DNA of 64,000 nt from an uncultured Armatimonadota bacterium (GTDB lineage: Bacteria > Armatimonadota > Fimbriimonadia > Fimbriimonadales > Fimbriimonadaceae): assembly GCA_903927345.1 (NCBI GenBank), contig CAIYMO010000053.1:222479-286478 (forward strand), given 5' to 3'. The notes under the pieces were generated by a model. That model was given only the letters and a program-made list of their open reading frames with translations, made no database searches and had not been told where the DNA came from. Shown piece by piece: positions 10,163-18,478 of the stretch. Position numbers and translations under genes: made by a program. Every line of letters starts with the position of its first letter. Position 1 is the stretch's first letter.

Positions 10163-10591
10163 ATGGTCTTCCGACCTGAGCAGGGCATATTCCGAGTGGG
10201 AGGCTGGACGGCGGGGGTCGGCGGACTAGTGTTCTTCCTGGCGGGAGGTATCGGACTTACGATCCAAAGCGGTCCGGTGGGCTTCATCCCTTTGGCTGTC
10301 GGAGCTGGCTGCGTCTACCTGGGTTGGCACGTTTTGAATCGCCATGGCTACTACGACGAGATCGAACTTGATGGCGACTGGGTGTTGTTGCGCAAGGACG
10401 GTCTCGAGAAACGAGTTTCGGTTGGCAAGCTTGAAAAGCTCGGAGAAGAGATTGATGGTGAAGGGTGGAAGTTTATGGAACTGCGATTTCACGGCGAGTA
10501 CTTGATTCGGTTTGAGCCCTCGCATGACGCGAGAGTGTTCATGAGTGCCTTAGCTGAAGCAACTGGTGTCAGCATCAAGAAGGTGATGTGA
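10163..10591 (+). CDS. Tandem paralogue 1: two-helix membrane protein
   Basis: A 142-residue protein starting MVFRPEQG with two adjacent membrane segments (about 13-34 and 39-56), then a cytoplasmic-type beta-rich domain of about 85 residues ending in a helix (ARVFMSALAEATGVSIKK). The layout resembles small membrane-anchored PH-like domains, but this is only a shape comparison. It is the first of three adjacent genes with the same layout and the same (V/T)FRP start, and its TGA overlaps the next GTG (GTGA). Confidence 0.75.
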   Translation: MVFRPEQGIFRVGGWTAGVGGLVFFLAGGIGLTIQSGPVGFIPLAVGAGCVYLGWHVLNRHGYYDEIELDGDWVLLRKDGLEKRVSVGKLEKLGEEIDGEGWKFMELRFHGEYLIRFEPSHDARVFMSALAEATGVSIKKVM

Positions 10592-11019
10592 TCGTATTCC
10601 GTCCCGCGCAACAAGGAGTACGAACAAAAGCCTGGATTGGCGTGATTGCTGGAGTTGGCTTTGCAATCGCAGGACTTGTAGGGATGGCTCAAGGACAGTG
10701 GATGACGTTCACTCACTTTCTTGTCGGTGTCGGACTGATCTTTTATGGGCGATGGCATCTCTCTAAAGTCGGCTTCTACTCTGAGCTCGAAATTTGTGAT
10801 GACCAGTTGGTTTTGAGATCGGGTTCCGTTGAGCGGGTCGTCGGGTTGAACCGAATCCAAGCGATTGAGGAGTCAGCCTACGAGGATGACCTCATGTTGA
10901 TCAATTTAAGGATCGACGGGGAGCCTCTCATCAAGTTTTACGATTCCCCTTCGGCTCAGGCGTTTATAAGCGCCCTATCAAAGTCCTCGGGCATATTGAT
11001 CAAGAGGAGTGGCGCGTGA
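10588..11019 (+). CDS. Tandem paralogue 2: two-helix membrane protein
   Basis: A 143-residue relative of the preceding protein. It shares the N-terminal VFRP, a hydrophobic hairpin with F..G..HL/VL, then GFYSELEI (compare GYYDEIEL in copy 1), and the ending A.F.SALS.SSGI.IK. It starts at a GTG overlapping the previous stop by four bases and ends in a GTGA overlap with copy 3, so the three are translationally coupled. Function unknown. Confidence 0.75.
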   Translation: MIVFRPAQQGVRTKAWIGVIAGVGFAIAGLVGMAQGQWMTFTHFLVGVGLIFYGRWHLSKVGFYSELEICDDQLVLRSGSVERVVGLNRIQAIEESAYEDDLMLINLRIDGEPLIKFYDSPSAQAFISALSKSSGILIKRSGA

Positions 11020-11456
11020 CGTTTCGCCCTCAGAACGAGCATCAGACGCTCGCAGGGTGCGTCCTCCTTTGCTTCGGATTGGCGATGATTCTTGGCGCGC
11101 TTCTGATCACGGGACCAGAAACGACCATTCTGGGTAGAGCGCTGGCTCTCGGCTTCGGAGTTGTGATCGGTGTCGCAGCGCTCCAAGGGTTTCGGTCCTA
11201 TTGGATTGCCGATCAGCTAACCACAACTCCAGATCACCTTGTCGTTTGGTCAAAGAACCAACAATTCAAGATTGGCTGGAACGAAATTGAATCACTCATC
11301 GAAGACTCTGGTCCGGAGAGTGTCTGCTACTTTCTCAAGGTCTATGACCGGCGCCTCGTGCTGCTGGGTGAAGGCGAAGAAGCACGCTGGTTCCTCTACG
11401 AATGCGCCCGCCTCTCCAGGGTGACGGTGACCAGGAAAGGCAAGCCGAAGGAGTGA
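11016..11456 (+). CDS. Tandem paralogue 3: two-helix membrane protein
   Basis: A 146-residue, more diverged third copy: MTFRPQNE start, two membrane segments, then a beta-rich domain ending in a helix with ARWFLYECARLSRVTVTRK, which lines up with the C-terminal helix of copies 1 and 2. Its GTG overlaps the previous stop. It ends 30 bases from the convergent lipoprotein gene. Confidence 0.72.
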   Translation: MTFRPQNEHQTLAGCVLLCFGLAMILGALLITGPETTILGRALALGFGVVIGVAALQGFRSYWIADQLTTTPDHLVVWSKNQQFKIGWNEIESLIEDSGPESVCYFLKVYDRRLVLLGEGEEARWFLYECARLSRVTVTRKGKPKE

Positions 11457-11485
11457 GGTGGCCGTCCTCGCTCGCCGAGTTTGAT

Positions 11486-12655
11486 TCAAGGCATTCGGAT
11501 CTTGATCTTGTCGTCCATCGCACCAGGCAAGGACTTCGGAGGCTTTCCGTTGATCATGATCTTCCAGACTTCTACATTTAACTGTTGACGTTCTAAGACC
11601 TTGTCCCACCCGACAACAAGTCCGCTATTATTATAAACATACGGCATCCATTCGCGCTCTTTAAGCCACTTCATCGCTTCAGACACGCTTTTGAAATGTT
11701 GCTGTCCCTCTTCGACGACACAGCGAGAGATTCCGTTGTGTTCTTCCCAGTGGTTACCAGGTCCCGGATAATAAAGACCCTTGCTGCCGTACCACCTCTC
11801 ACCCGTTCGCGGAACCATGATCACTGACCGCGTCGCACCCTCCCAGGTGTAGGACCTCTTTCGCAAAGGGCCAGCTTCAATCTTTATCGTCCCATTGGGT
11901 GTCGATGCTTCGATGATCATTCCGTCAAGCATTGCGACCTCTGTTCCCTCCGGTATCGGTTCGTTGGCTTCTTCTCCTGCCCCGGGGAAGAGATCAACTT
12001 TCTTTGCGTCAGCGTCTGGGGCTACGGTTTGGATGATTGCCTCTGCTGTGGCGACGGCTTCGGTTTGGGCTTTGGAGTCTCCGGAGGACCATTGAGCACT
12101 CACTATCAGCATTCCTTCAAATCCGTACAGTGCGTACTCTCGATTGCTCCAATCACCTTTCTGGTTGCTGAGTTCAGCGATTTCGGGCCTCACAATGCCG
12201 TCACGATAGAAGCCGATCCAAGGTCGCGCGACAACCTGGACAGAACCGTCAGGTGCTTTACTGACGATCTCGTTCAAGTTACTGATTAAGTCGGGAAGTT
12301 GGTCTTTGGGGACGACGCCATACTGAACGGCGACTCTCCCGCCAGAGGGCGTGATGACCATCTCGGGGAGTTTGCGATCGGACTTAGCGCCTGTCACACC
12401 TGCAAAGAACGAAATTGGAGTGGCTTTACAACCTTTCGGAACACGAACAACAACTCCAGCAGGACCCGGAAGGAACGCGGAAACATTCGATACGTGGAGA
12501 GTCTCAAGCTCGGACTCTTCTTGCCTGGTTATCGTATCAGCCGGCCAACTCGCGGTCCGCGGATCGTCCGGCGCTCCGCTCTCCCCACCATTAGAAGAGC
12601 AACCGAAGATGAAAAAAGCTATCGAGAGTACGGCGAGCCACTTGCGAGATTTCAT
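11486..12655 (-). CDS. Unknown lipoprotein, 389 residues
   Basis: The N-terminus is a lipoprotein signal peptide with lipobox FIFGC (MKSRKWLAVLSIAFFIFGCSS), so it is likely membrane-anchored on the outside face. Two regions follow: about 50-230, with a helical pattern and a quoted-variable-like VVRVPKGCKATPIS strand, and about 260-389, containing SYTWEGATRSVIMV and a C-terminal domain. No family is recognised. It is convergent with the tandem paralogues and lies downstream of, but probably separate from, nuoBI. Confidence 0.72.
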   Translation of the reverse strand: MKSRKWLAVLSIAFFIFGCSSNGGESGAPDDPRTASWPADTITRQEESELETLHVSNVSAFLPGPAGVVVRVPKGCKATPISFFAGVTGAKSDRKLPEMVITPSGGRVAVQYGVVPKDQLPDLISNLNEIVSKAPDGSVQVVARPWIGFYRDGIVRPEIAELSNQKGDWSNREYALYGFEGMLIVSAQWSSGDSKAQTEAVATAEAIIQTVAPDADAKKVDLFPGAGEEANEPIPEGTEVAMLDGMIIEASTPNGTIKIEAGPLRKRSYTWEGATRSVIMVPRTGERWYGSKGLYYPGPGNHWEEHNGISRCVVEEGQQHFKSVSEAMKWLKEREWMPYVYNNSGLVVGWDKVLERQQLNVEVWKIMINGKPPKSLPGAMDDKIKIRMP

Positions 12656-12731
12656 CGTGCCACCTGTAATCTAGGCTGATCCTTCTTTTCTGAAAGCTCT
12701 CCTGTCGAGCCCAAACCCTGAGTTGGAAGTC

Positions 12732-13187
12732 TTACTTCGAGCGCTCGGAGAGCGCCGGCTCGAGAAGCATTTCCTTCGTGAAAATGAACTCTTCGCGGTC
12801 GTAGTTTGCCAGCTCAAAGTCCTTCCGCAAGACGATTGCACCGGTGGGGCAGGCGTCTTGGCAGTACCCGCAGAAGATGCAGCGGAGCATGTTGATTTCG
12901 TAGCGGACGGCGTGGCGCTCGCCGGGGGAGAGGCGGTTCTCTTCGGTGTTCTCGCCGGCATCGACGTAGATGCATCGGGCGGGGCAAGCTCCGGCGCAAA
13001 GGGAGCAACCGATACACTTTTCGAGACCGTCGTCGTGGCGGGTGAGGACGTGGCGCCAGCGAGTTCTTGGGAACTGTTCGCGCTTGTCTTCGGGGTACAT
13101 GACCGTTGGTCGGCTGTGTCCAAGTCGCTTGGATGTGATGCCGAGTCCGGCGATCATCGGTTTGACGATTTTATCGAGAATTGCCAT
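12732..13187 (-). CDS. nuoI: NADH-quinone oxidoreductase subunit I (NuoI)
   Basis: A 151-residue protein with two [4Fe-4S] sites: C58, C61, C64 with C68, and C103, C106, C109 with C113, the CxxCxxCxxxCP pattern of the 8-Fe ferredoxin subunit that links the Complex I wire to subunit B. The ATG at 13187 shares its A with the stop of nuoB (TAATG), so the genes are coupled. A much longer upstream frame exists but its extra residues are low-complexity arginine-rich antisense of nuoB and are rejected. Confidence 0.92.
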   Translation of the reverse strand: MAILDKIVKPMIAGLGITSKRLGHSRPTVMYPEDKREQFPRTRWRHVLTRHDDGLEKCIGCSLCAGACPARCIYVDAGENTEENRLSPGERHAVRYEINMLRCIFCGYCQDACPTGAIVLRKDFELANYDREEFIFTKEMLLEPALSERSK

Positions 13188-13777
13188 TACGCAGTCACCG
13201 TGTCTTCGATTGCTTGGATGTCTCGCGAGTTGACTTCGACGAGCCGGAGGTCGGAAAGTGTGGTGGCTCGACCACGCTTGATCTTCTCTTGAAGCTTCAT
13301 GATTCCGTAGATCAGGGCGTCGGGTGATGGAGGGCAACCAGGAACATAAACGTCGACGGGGACGATCTGGTCGGCACCTTGAACGATGGCGTAGTTGTTG
13401 TAGACGCCGCCCGAAGAAGCACAGGCACCCATGCTGATGACCCACTTGGGCTCAGGCATTTGGTCGTAAATTTGGCGAAGGACCGGAGCCATCTTCTTGC
13501 TGACTCGTCCGGCGATGATCATAACGTCGCCTTGCCGCGGAGTAGCTCGGAAGGCTTCGGAACCGAAGCGAGCGATGTCGAACTTAGGACCGGCAGCACC
13601 CATCATTTCGATAGCGCAGCAAGCGAGGCCGAAGGTGACTGGCCAAAGAGAGTGGGCTCGCGCTTGGGAAATCAGGCTTTCGAGCGACGTGACAACGACG
13701 CTACCCGCTCGTTGTGCATCTCCGATGACCGGAGTTGAGCTGTCGTGGAGGACTACTGATTCAACGCGCTTTGGCAT
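13187..13777 (-). CDS. nuoB: NADH-quinone oxidoreductase subunit B (NuoB)
   Basis: A 196-residue Complex I subunit carrying the N2 cluster next to the quinone site. Ligands are visible: C53-C54 in [10 protein letters not shown]119 in GACASSGG and C148 in PGCPP. A C-terminal extension of about 30 residues follows the conserved core. It is coupled directly to nuoI. The usual partners (nuoA, C, D, H) are not in this window, so Complex I genes are scattered in this genome or this pair is an extra copy. Confidence 0.95.
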   Translation of the reverse strand: MPKRVESVVLHDSSTPVIGDAQRAGSVVVTSLESLISQARAHSLWPVTFGLACCAIEMMGAAGPKFDIARFGSEAFRATPRQGDVMIIAGRVSKKMAPVLRQIYDQMPEPKWVISMGACASSGGVYNNYAIVQGADQIVPVDVYVPGCPPSPDALIYGIMKLQEKIKRGRATTLSDLRLVEVNSRDIQAIEDTVTA

Positions 13778-13872
13778 GAGCTTCTTCTGATTCTACCGAA
13801 CTTCTGGTGTACTTCTACCGCACTTGGGGCAGGTTCGTCGCTAGGTTCGTCAAGTATCCTTATTGTTGCCCG

Positions 13873-14331
13873 ATGCAACGTATTGACCTTCTGAAAGATC
13901 TCTCGATTATTGTTGCCGGTGTGATTGCGTTCATCACCCTTTGGCAGGGACTTTTTCAGTACGCGCGGCAGAACCACGCAGCCCGGGCGAATCAATTTAT
14001 TCAGATGCGACGACGCTTCCTGGAGGACGCTATTTTCCGCCGGCTTCTGACGATGATCTTCGAGGGCGATCCTTCGATTGCAAACGAGCCGATCCAGGAT
14101 CGGCGGAACTTCATCGCGTTCTTCGAGGAGGTTGCCTTGCTGGTGAATTCGGGCCTCATCAAGCCAGAAGTTGCCCACTACATGTTCGGCTTTTACGCGA
14201 TCCAGATCGACGAGAACGAACCGGTTTGGGACGGCCTGAACAAGGGTGGCGAGTTCTGGCGAGTGTTCCGGGACTTCGTGGCAGAGATGCGCAAAATCCC
14301 GGCTCCGGACGGCAAGCCGGTTCGGATTTAG
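13873..14331 (+). CDS. Unknown protein with N-terminal membrane helix
   Basis: A 152-residue protein with one membrane segment near residues 8-26 (LSIIVAGVIAFITLWQGLF) followed by a soluble helical domain. The ATG at 13873 is chosen because the hydrophobic segment follows it directly; an earlier in-frame codon would add 22 residues. A TATTGT six bases before the ATG would fit a leaderless transcript. The helical domain resembles membrane-tethered proteins of unknown role in other bacteria; no name is assigned. Convergent with a pilin-like gene. Confidence 0.7.
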   Translation: MQRIDLLKDLSIIVAGVIAFITLWQGLFQYARQNHAARANQFIQMRRRFLEDAIFRRLLTMIFEGDPSIANEPIQDRRNFIAFFEEVALLVNSGLIKPEVAHYMFGFYAIQIDENEPVWDGLNKGGEFWRVFRDFVAEMRKIPAPDGKPVRI

Positions 14332-14333
14332 GG

Positions 14334-14783
14334 CTAGTAAGTCGAGAAGGCGATTCCGCTAGAGTCGTTGCCAGTTGCACTGCTTCTGATGCGGAGTTCC
14401 CCGCTGGAGAGCCGTGTCGTGTTGAAATTATTTCCGCTCACCGGGTCCTTGATGTAGACGTTTCTCAGCTCTTGGCCCTGCACTAGGATTGCTCCTTGAT
14501 AAACTCGTGAACCCCAGACAGTTCGAGCTTCTCCATTTTCCCAAATATAGGTAGGGGGTTGGGGATCAGTCAGGTCCTCGATATCGTTTGGGTATCCAGC
14601 ATAAAGTTGGAAGTAGCGTTGCTGAGCGACACGCAAGTCCCGTAGAGTTTGTCTCAAAGCCGCTTCTTTAGCGAATCGGGTTGCCCGCGACATTTTCGGA
14701 ATTGCAATAGCGGCGAGGACGGAGACAATGATGATGACGATCAATAGCTCGACGAGCGTAAACCCGAAGCTGATCTTTCGCAT
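14334..14783 (-). CDS. Type IV pilin-like / pseudopilin protein
   Basis: A 149-residue prepilin: short basic leader MRKISFG, then FTLVELLIVIIIVSVLAAIAIPKM, with mature Phe first and Glu at +5. The rest has a pseudopilin-like helix (EAALRQTLRDLRVAQQRYFQLY) and a beta domain with a calcium-site-like GxxGNN stretch. The start is set at the ATG with GTGAGGA upstream. It stands apart from assembly genes but is the second pilin-like gene in 5 kb. Confidence 0.9.
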   Translation of the reverse strand: MRKISFGFTLVELLIVIIIVSVLAAIAIPKMSRATRFAKEAALRQTLRDLRVAQQRYFQLYAGYPNDIEDLTDPQPPTYIWENGEARTVWGSRVYQGAILVQGQELRNVYIKDPVSGNNFNTTRLSSGELRIRSSATGNDSSGIAFSTY

Positions 14784-14946
14784 CGTCCTCACCTGGGGTT
14801 TCTTCCACATTTGGGTTGGCTTTGAGTGTTAAGATAACCGATATCCGGAAGGTCTGGTATTTATCGTGAAATCGATTGCCGGGGAACAATAATTCTGCTC
14901 GAAAATTCTTTGAACACTTTGCGCCGTTGCGTGCACCAACCTCTGT

Positions 14947-15453
14947 ATGATGCTTCTTGTGAACGAGGCGGTTGCCCCGAAAGTGAAGCTGGACATAGGT
15001 CAGTTGGCGGTCAGCCATTACGACCAAGTGTTTCGGTTTTGCTCGGTGCGTGTGGGATACCACCACGCCGGGGATGCAGCCCAGGAAACCTTTATCACTG
15101 CTCAGCGGATTCTGCCCAAGTTTCGGGGTGAGAGCAAGCCGTTGACCTGGCTGATGGGAATTGCGCTGAACGAGTGCCGACGAATCAACCGCTCCAGACG
15201 TGATGGCGAGCCGATGGTCGAGTTTGGCGCTCCGACTCCCGAAGGGCAAATTGTGGACCGCGAAGCGTTGCGGATCGCCCTGGCTCGACTCTCGCCTGAA
15301 CACCGCGAGGTTGTGCTTCTTCACGAAGTGGACGGCTTTACCTACGACGAAATAGCCGAGATCGCCGGGATTCCGGTCGGCACAGTAAAGAGCCGACTTT
15401 ATCACGCATTTTTGAACTTACGACAGACCTTGGCGCCTTCGGAGGTGGCCTAA
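14947..15453 (+). CDS. ECF-family RNA polymerase sigma factor
   Basis: A 168-residue sigma-70 family factor with region 2 (VSHYDQVFRFCSVR, then AQETFITA) and region 4 (LSPEHREVVLLHEVDGFTYDEIAEIAG, a helix-turn-helix ending GTVKSRLYHA). It directs RNA polymerase to a small regulon, and the next gene, 4 bases after its stop, encodes its likely anti-sigma partner. The ATG at 14947 gives the longest frame, but a GTG at 14959 lies 7 bases after TATGAT, so a leaderless start there is possible. Confidence 0.9.
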   Translation: MMLLVNEAVAPKVKLDIGQLAVSHYDQVFRFCSVRVGYHHAGDAAQETFITAQRILPKFRGESKPLTWLMGIALNECRRINRSRRDGEPMVEFGAPTPEGQIVDREALRIALARLSPEHREVVLLHEVDGFTYDEIAEIAGIPVGTVKSRLYHAFLNLRQTLAPSEVA

Positions 15454-15457
15454 ATTC

Positions 15458-16714
15458 ATGGAACATTTGAAGAGCTTTTTGGACGGCGAATTGGACCTGG
15501 CCAGTAAGGCTGAGGTCGAGACCCACTTGCGTCAGGACGCCGAACTGGCGAAGATGTCGGCGGACTTTTCGGCATTGTCTTCCGCACTAAAGGGAGTTGA
15601 TCCGGGCAAGCCATACGGGTTGGATCAGCTCCAATCGCGGTTGTCTGGGGCTTCGGCGGCGGAGTCAAAGAAGATCTGGCGATTTGCCGGATGGTCATCG
15701 ATCGCTGGGTTACTGCTGGTGATTGCCATGATTCCGGGTCTGAGGCGCGGTGGGTCAGCATCCGATGCGATGTATAAATCGTCGGAAGGTGCTGATATGG
15801 CGATCACGTCGACTCCAGCGACTTCGTCGGCTGAAGCAGCAGCGACCCCTGCCCCAATGGCCCCGACCGGAGAGGCGGCAGACTCTATGCCGACTGAATC
15901 ATTAGCGGGTGCGCCTTCGATGCAGGCAAAAGCGGCCGGTGGATTTGAGGGCGGCGAAAGGGAGCGCGGACGGGAGATGCTCAATGAAGCAGCGAAAGCC
16001 TACAAGCCAACCCGACTCTTACCAGCCGAGGACGAAGCCAAGCTGAGCATCGGCTCGAGCACGCCCGGAGCGCCCTATGGGGTCTATCTCGAAAAGTCGG
16101 GCAACGTGACCGTCGAGGTCGAAGATCTGATGCGAGCCGTTGATGAGGCAACAGGAATGGTGACCGGGCTGAAAGGCTTCGTGGTGACCAGCGACGTGCA
16201 AAACACCGCCAACGGCGGCACAGCACACATGACCCTCCGAGTTCCTTCCGACGGATTCCCTGCGGCAATGAACAAACTGCAGGCAATGGGAGAAGTCAAG
16301 CAAGTGAACTCGGCGAGCCAGGACATCACCGGCGAAACAGTTGATTCAGCATCGCGAACTCGGTCTTGGGCCGATGAAGAGAAGCGGCTGATTGACGAGC
16401 TGCGCAAGGCCCGCAATAACGACGAAAAGTGGCGAATTCGGGCATCCCTGAACGACGTCCGAGCGAATCTTGAGGCACAGCGAGCCCAGCTCAACAACCT
16501 CAAAGAGCGCGGCAACTTCTCGACAATTCAAGTGACCTTCACTCGTGGAGCAAGCAGCGGAGGCTGGGCTCAGGGAGCGTTTGGCGATGCCAAAAACGGA
16601 CTCGGCTCTATCGGCCAAGTTCTGGGGACAATCGGAATCTACTTCCTCGTCTTCACCCCCGTTTGGCTACCCCTCGCGATTGCGGCTTGGATGGTCAGTC
16701 GGCGCCGACGGTGA
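15458..16714 (+). CDS. Anti-sigma-like membrane protein with DUF4349 domain
   Basis: A 418-residue fusion. Residues 1-65 have the layout of an anti-sigma factor head (FLDGELDLASKAEVETHL). A membrane segment follows at about 77-95, then an Ala/Pro/Thr-rich linker (115-150). The outer DUF4349-type domain (about 215-370) has LRVPSDGFPAAM, DITGETVDSASR and a long charged coiled stretch ending STIQVTF. A second membrane segment (about 388-408) and a short basic tail end the protein. The head would hold the sigma factor at the membrane; the outer domain may sense the envelope. No zinc-binding motif (HxxxCxxC) is seen. Confidence 0.82.
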   Translation: MEHLKSFLDGELDLASKAEVETHLRQDAELAKMSADFSALSSALKGVDPGKPYGLDQLQSRLSGASAAESKKIWRFAGWSSIAGLLLVIAMIPGLRRGGSASDAMYKSSEGADMAITSTPATSSAEAAATPAPMAPTGEAADSMPTESLAGAPSMQAKAAGGFEGGERERGREMLNEAAKAYKPTRLLPAEDEAKLSIGSSTPGAPYGVYLEKSGNVTVEVEDLMRAVDEATGMVTGLKGFVVTSDVQNTANGGTAHMTLRVPSDGFPAAMNKLQAMGEVKQVNSASQDITGETVDSASRTRSWADEEKRLIDELRKARNNDEKWRIRASLNDVRANLEAQRAQLNNLKERGNFSTIQVTFTRGASSGGWAQGAFGDAKNGLGSIGQVLGTIGIYFLVFTPVWLPLAIAAWMVSRRRR

Positions 16715-16744
16715 GTCGCGAGACTCAATGTGCATTTCACAGGG

Positions 16745-17383
16745 TCAGTCTATTAGCTCGGCATGCAACTCGTCGGCGATCAGCTCGGCGAGTTTCTTTC
16801 GTCTGGAGAGCGAGTGCTTAACTCGCGCCCAATAAACAAATCCGACAATCGGAAGGATTATCAGAAACGGGTCTGATGGTGTGAACAGGAAAAACTTTGA
16901 ATAAGATGCCACAACAAGTGCCATCAGACCCCAAAGGCAAAACAATGCAAGCGCTGTTTCTAATCCGAGCATTCCCTGGCGATCAATAGAAATGTGAGTG
17001 AATCCGTCGTTCCGGAGAATACTCACGATGCTGTAGAACCCCCACTGGTCAATCCGTATGGTCGCGTAGTTGCCCATCGATTTGTAGGCATAAGGAGGCA
17101 ATGCTTCGCACAGCCCAGCAATACCATCGATCTCAGCTTGGGAAAGTTCCCAATCGAGGGTCAATGTCGTCTTTCGAGAGTATTCGAGCAGCTTGGCCCG
17201 ACGACGACCTTTATGTTTCGCCAGACTCTGTTCCAGAGCTTCCTCGCTGATTCCCGCATCGGCGGCAAATCGAGCAATCTGGTCGCGAGTGAAGCCACTT
17301 TGAGCTTCTGACCCAGGTATTCGGACTGCCTCGCGGAGAATCGAGTACACCTCCTCTTCCGAGTACCTCTGTTGGTCCGCCAT
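16745..17383 (-). CDS. Unknown membrane protein
   Basis: A 212-residue protein with a charged N-terminal helical region (about 1-80, including IARFAADAGISEEALEQSL, which looks like a small helix-turn-helix), a soluble domain, and two adjacent membrane segments near residues 140-185 before a basic, helical tail. The start is chosen at the ATG before ADQQRYSEEEV. It lies 44 bases after a MarR gene on the same strand and could be its co-transcribed target. Function unknown. Confidence 0.72.
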   Translation of the reverse strand: MADQQRYSEEEVYSILREAVRIPGSEAQSGFTRDQIARFAADAGISEEALEQSLAKHKGRRRAKLLEYSRKTTLTLDWELSQAEIDGIAGLCEALPPYAYKSMGNYATIRIDQWGFYSIVSILRNDGFTHISIDRQGMLGLETALALFCLWGLMALVVASYSKFFLFTPSDPFLIILPIVGFVYWARVKHSLSRRKKLAELIADELHAELID

Positions 17384-17427
17384 ACCTGTCTTTATTCTAG
17401 CGCAAGCAGGAAGCCCATCCACTGTGT

Positions 17428-17850
17428 CTACAAGCGCTCTAATCCGTAGATCAGCTTCTTAAGCACCTTCGCCGTTGAGGTCACTTCCCTCTCCATGAGG
17501 CGGGCGGTTACTTCGGCTTCAGCTTCTTGCATACGCTTCATTACCGCGTTGACCTTCTGGTGTCCCTTGCCGGTGAGGACGAGGGTGACGGCTCGTCCGT
17601 CTAGATCGGACGGTTTGCGGAGCATCAGGTCCTGGGCAACGAGCGCGGTGACAGCTTCGCTCACAGTGGCCCGGCTGAGGCCGAGGCGGCGGCCGATTTC
17701 GGCTTGGGTCTCGCGGCCGTCGGCAGCTTTGACGGAGCTGAGGATGGCGAATGACGCGCTGGTGATGCCTTGCTCATCGAGCGCGGGGCGCAGGGCGACG
17801 GAGATCAGATCGTTGATCTGGCAGGCAAGACTGATTAGCGACTCACTCAT
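17428..17850 (-). CDS. MarR-family transcriptional regulator
   Basis: A 140-residue winged-helix repressor. The recognition region is visible: ETQAEIGRRLGLSRATVSEAV, followed by the wing DLDGRAVTLVLTGKG, both typical of MarR. Length is normal for a dimeric MarR protein. Targets cannot be assigned; the membrane protein downstream on the same strand is the nearest candidate. No operator palindrome is evident in the short upstream gap. Confidence 0.9.
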   Translation of the reverse strand: MSESLISLACQINDLISVALRPALDEQGITSASFAILSSVKAADGRETQAEIGRRLGLSRATVSEAVTALVAQDLMLRKPSDLDGRAVTLVLTGKGHQKVNAVMKRMQEAEAEVTARLMEREVTSTAKVLKKLIYGLERL

Positions 17851-17869
17851 TCGGAAGCCGAATTATATC

Positions 17870-18478
17870 TCAATTCTTCGCCGGAGCGATTCCCTTCTTG
17901 ATCTCGTCAAGCTCTTCGGGAGTGATTGGATACGGGGATTTTGTACGGGGAATGCGATCCCCGAAGTCAGTGATCCAGTCTGTGCGGAGCTTGCGCGCCT
18001 CCGAGCCGTCGCTCAGGAGTGGATTCTCTCCGTATTTCAGGAATGTGTAAATCGGCCCGCTATGTCCACCTTGGGGATGAAAAACCGCAAACGAACCCTT
18101 TGATGCGAGGTCCGTTCGTGCCTCTGCAGAGATGTTTTTGGGAACGCCGTACCGGCTGACGATCGCTCCCAAGGTTCCATTTATTGTCGAGGTCTTCGAC
18201 GATGAACTCGAGTCTTTGACTTCAAAAAGCCAGTCTTTACGAATCTTGCCGTCGCGTTTCGACTGCTTGCAGATCCGAAGTCCACCCCCATTGAGACCAA
18301 CCAAATAGAACCGAACATCGGCCCTTCCCGATGGGAAGTAAATCTCGGTTCCCCCAAACTGACTGGTGAATACGAACTTCCACTTGCCACCATTCGGGAT
18401 ATCTCCAAAGTCCGCCCGTGCCCTGCCCAAAGCGATAGGATCGACTTGCGAGAGGGCGAGGGCGGCGAGGAGGATCAT
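17870..18478 (-). CDS. Unknown secreted protein
   Basis: A 202-residue protein with a short hydrophobic N-terminus (MILLAALALSQ) that is probably a signal peptide. The rest is mostly beta-strand with basic patches (RICKQSKRDGKIRKDW). The start codon is directly behind the aldo/keto reductase stop on the same strand. No domain recognised. Confidence 0.65.
   Translation of the reverse strand: MILLAALALSQVDPIALGRARADFGDIPNGGKWKFVFTSQFGGTEIYFPSGRADVRFYLVGLNGGGLRICKQSKRDGKIRKDWLFEVKDSSSSSKTSTINGTLGAIVSRYGVPKNISAEARTDLASKGSFAVFHPQGGHSGPIYTFLKYGENPLLSDGSEARKLRTDWITDFGDRIPRTKSPYPITPEELDEIKKGIAPAKN

Noticed and set aside
13188..13445. 86-residue N-terminal extension of nuoI
   Set aside because: Arginine- and histidine-rich antisense-like sequence within nuoB; the coupled ATG at 13187 gives the normal NuoI length.
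14882..14930. Possible ECF self-promoter (GGAACA or GAACAC) before the sigma gene
   Set aside because: The matching -10 part at about 16 bases is not convincing.
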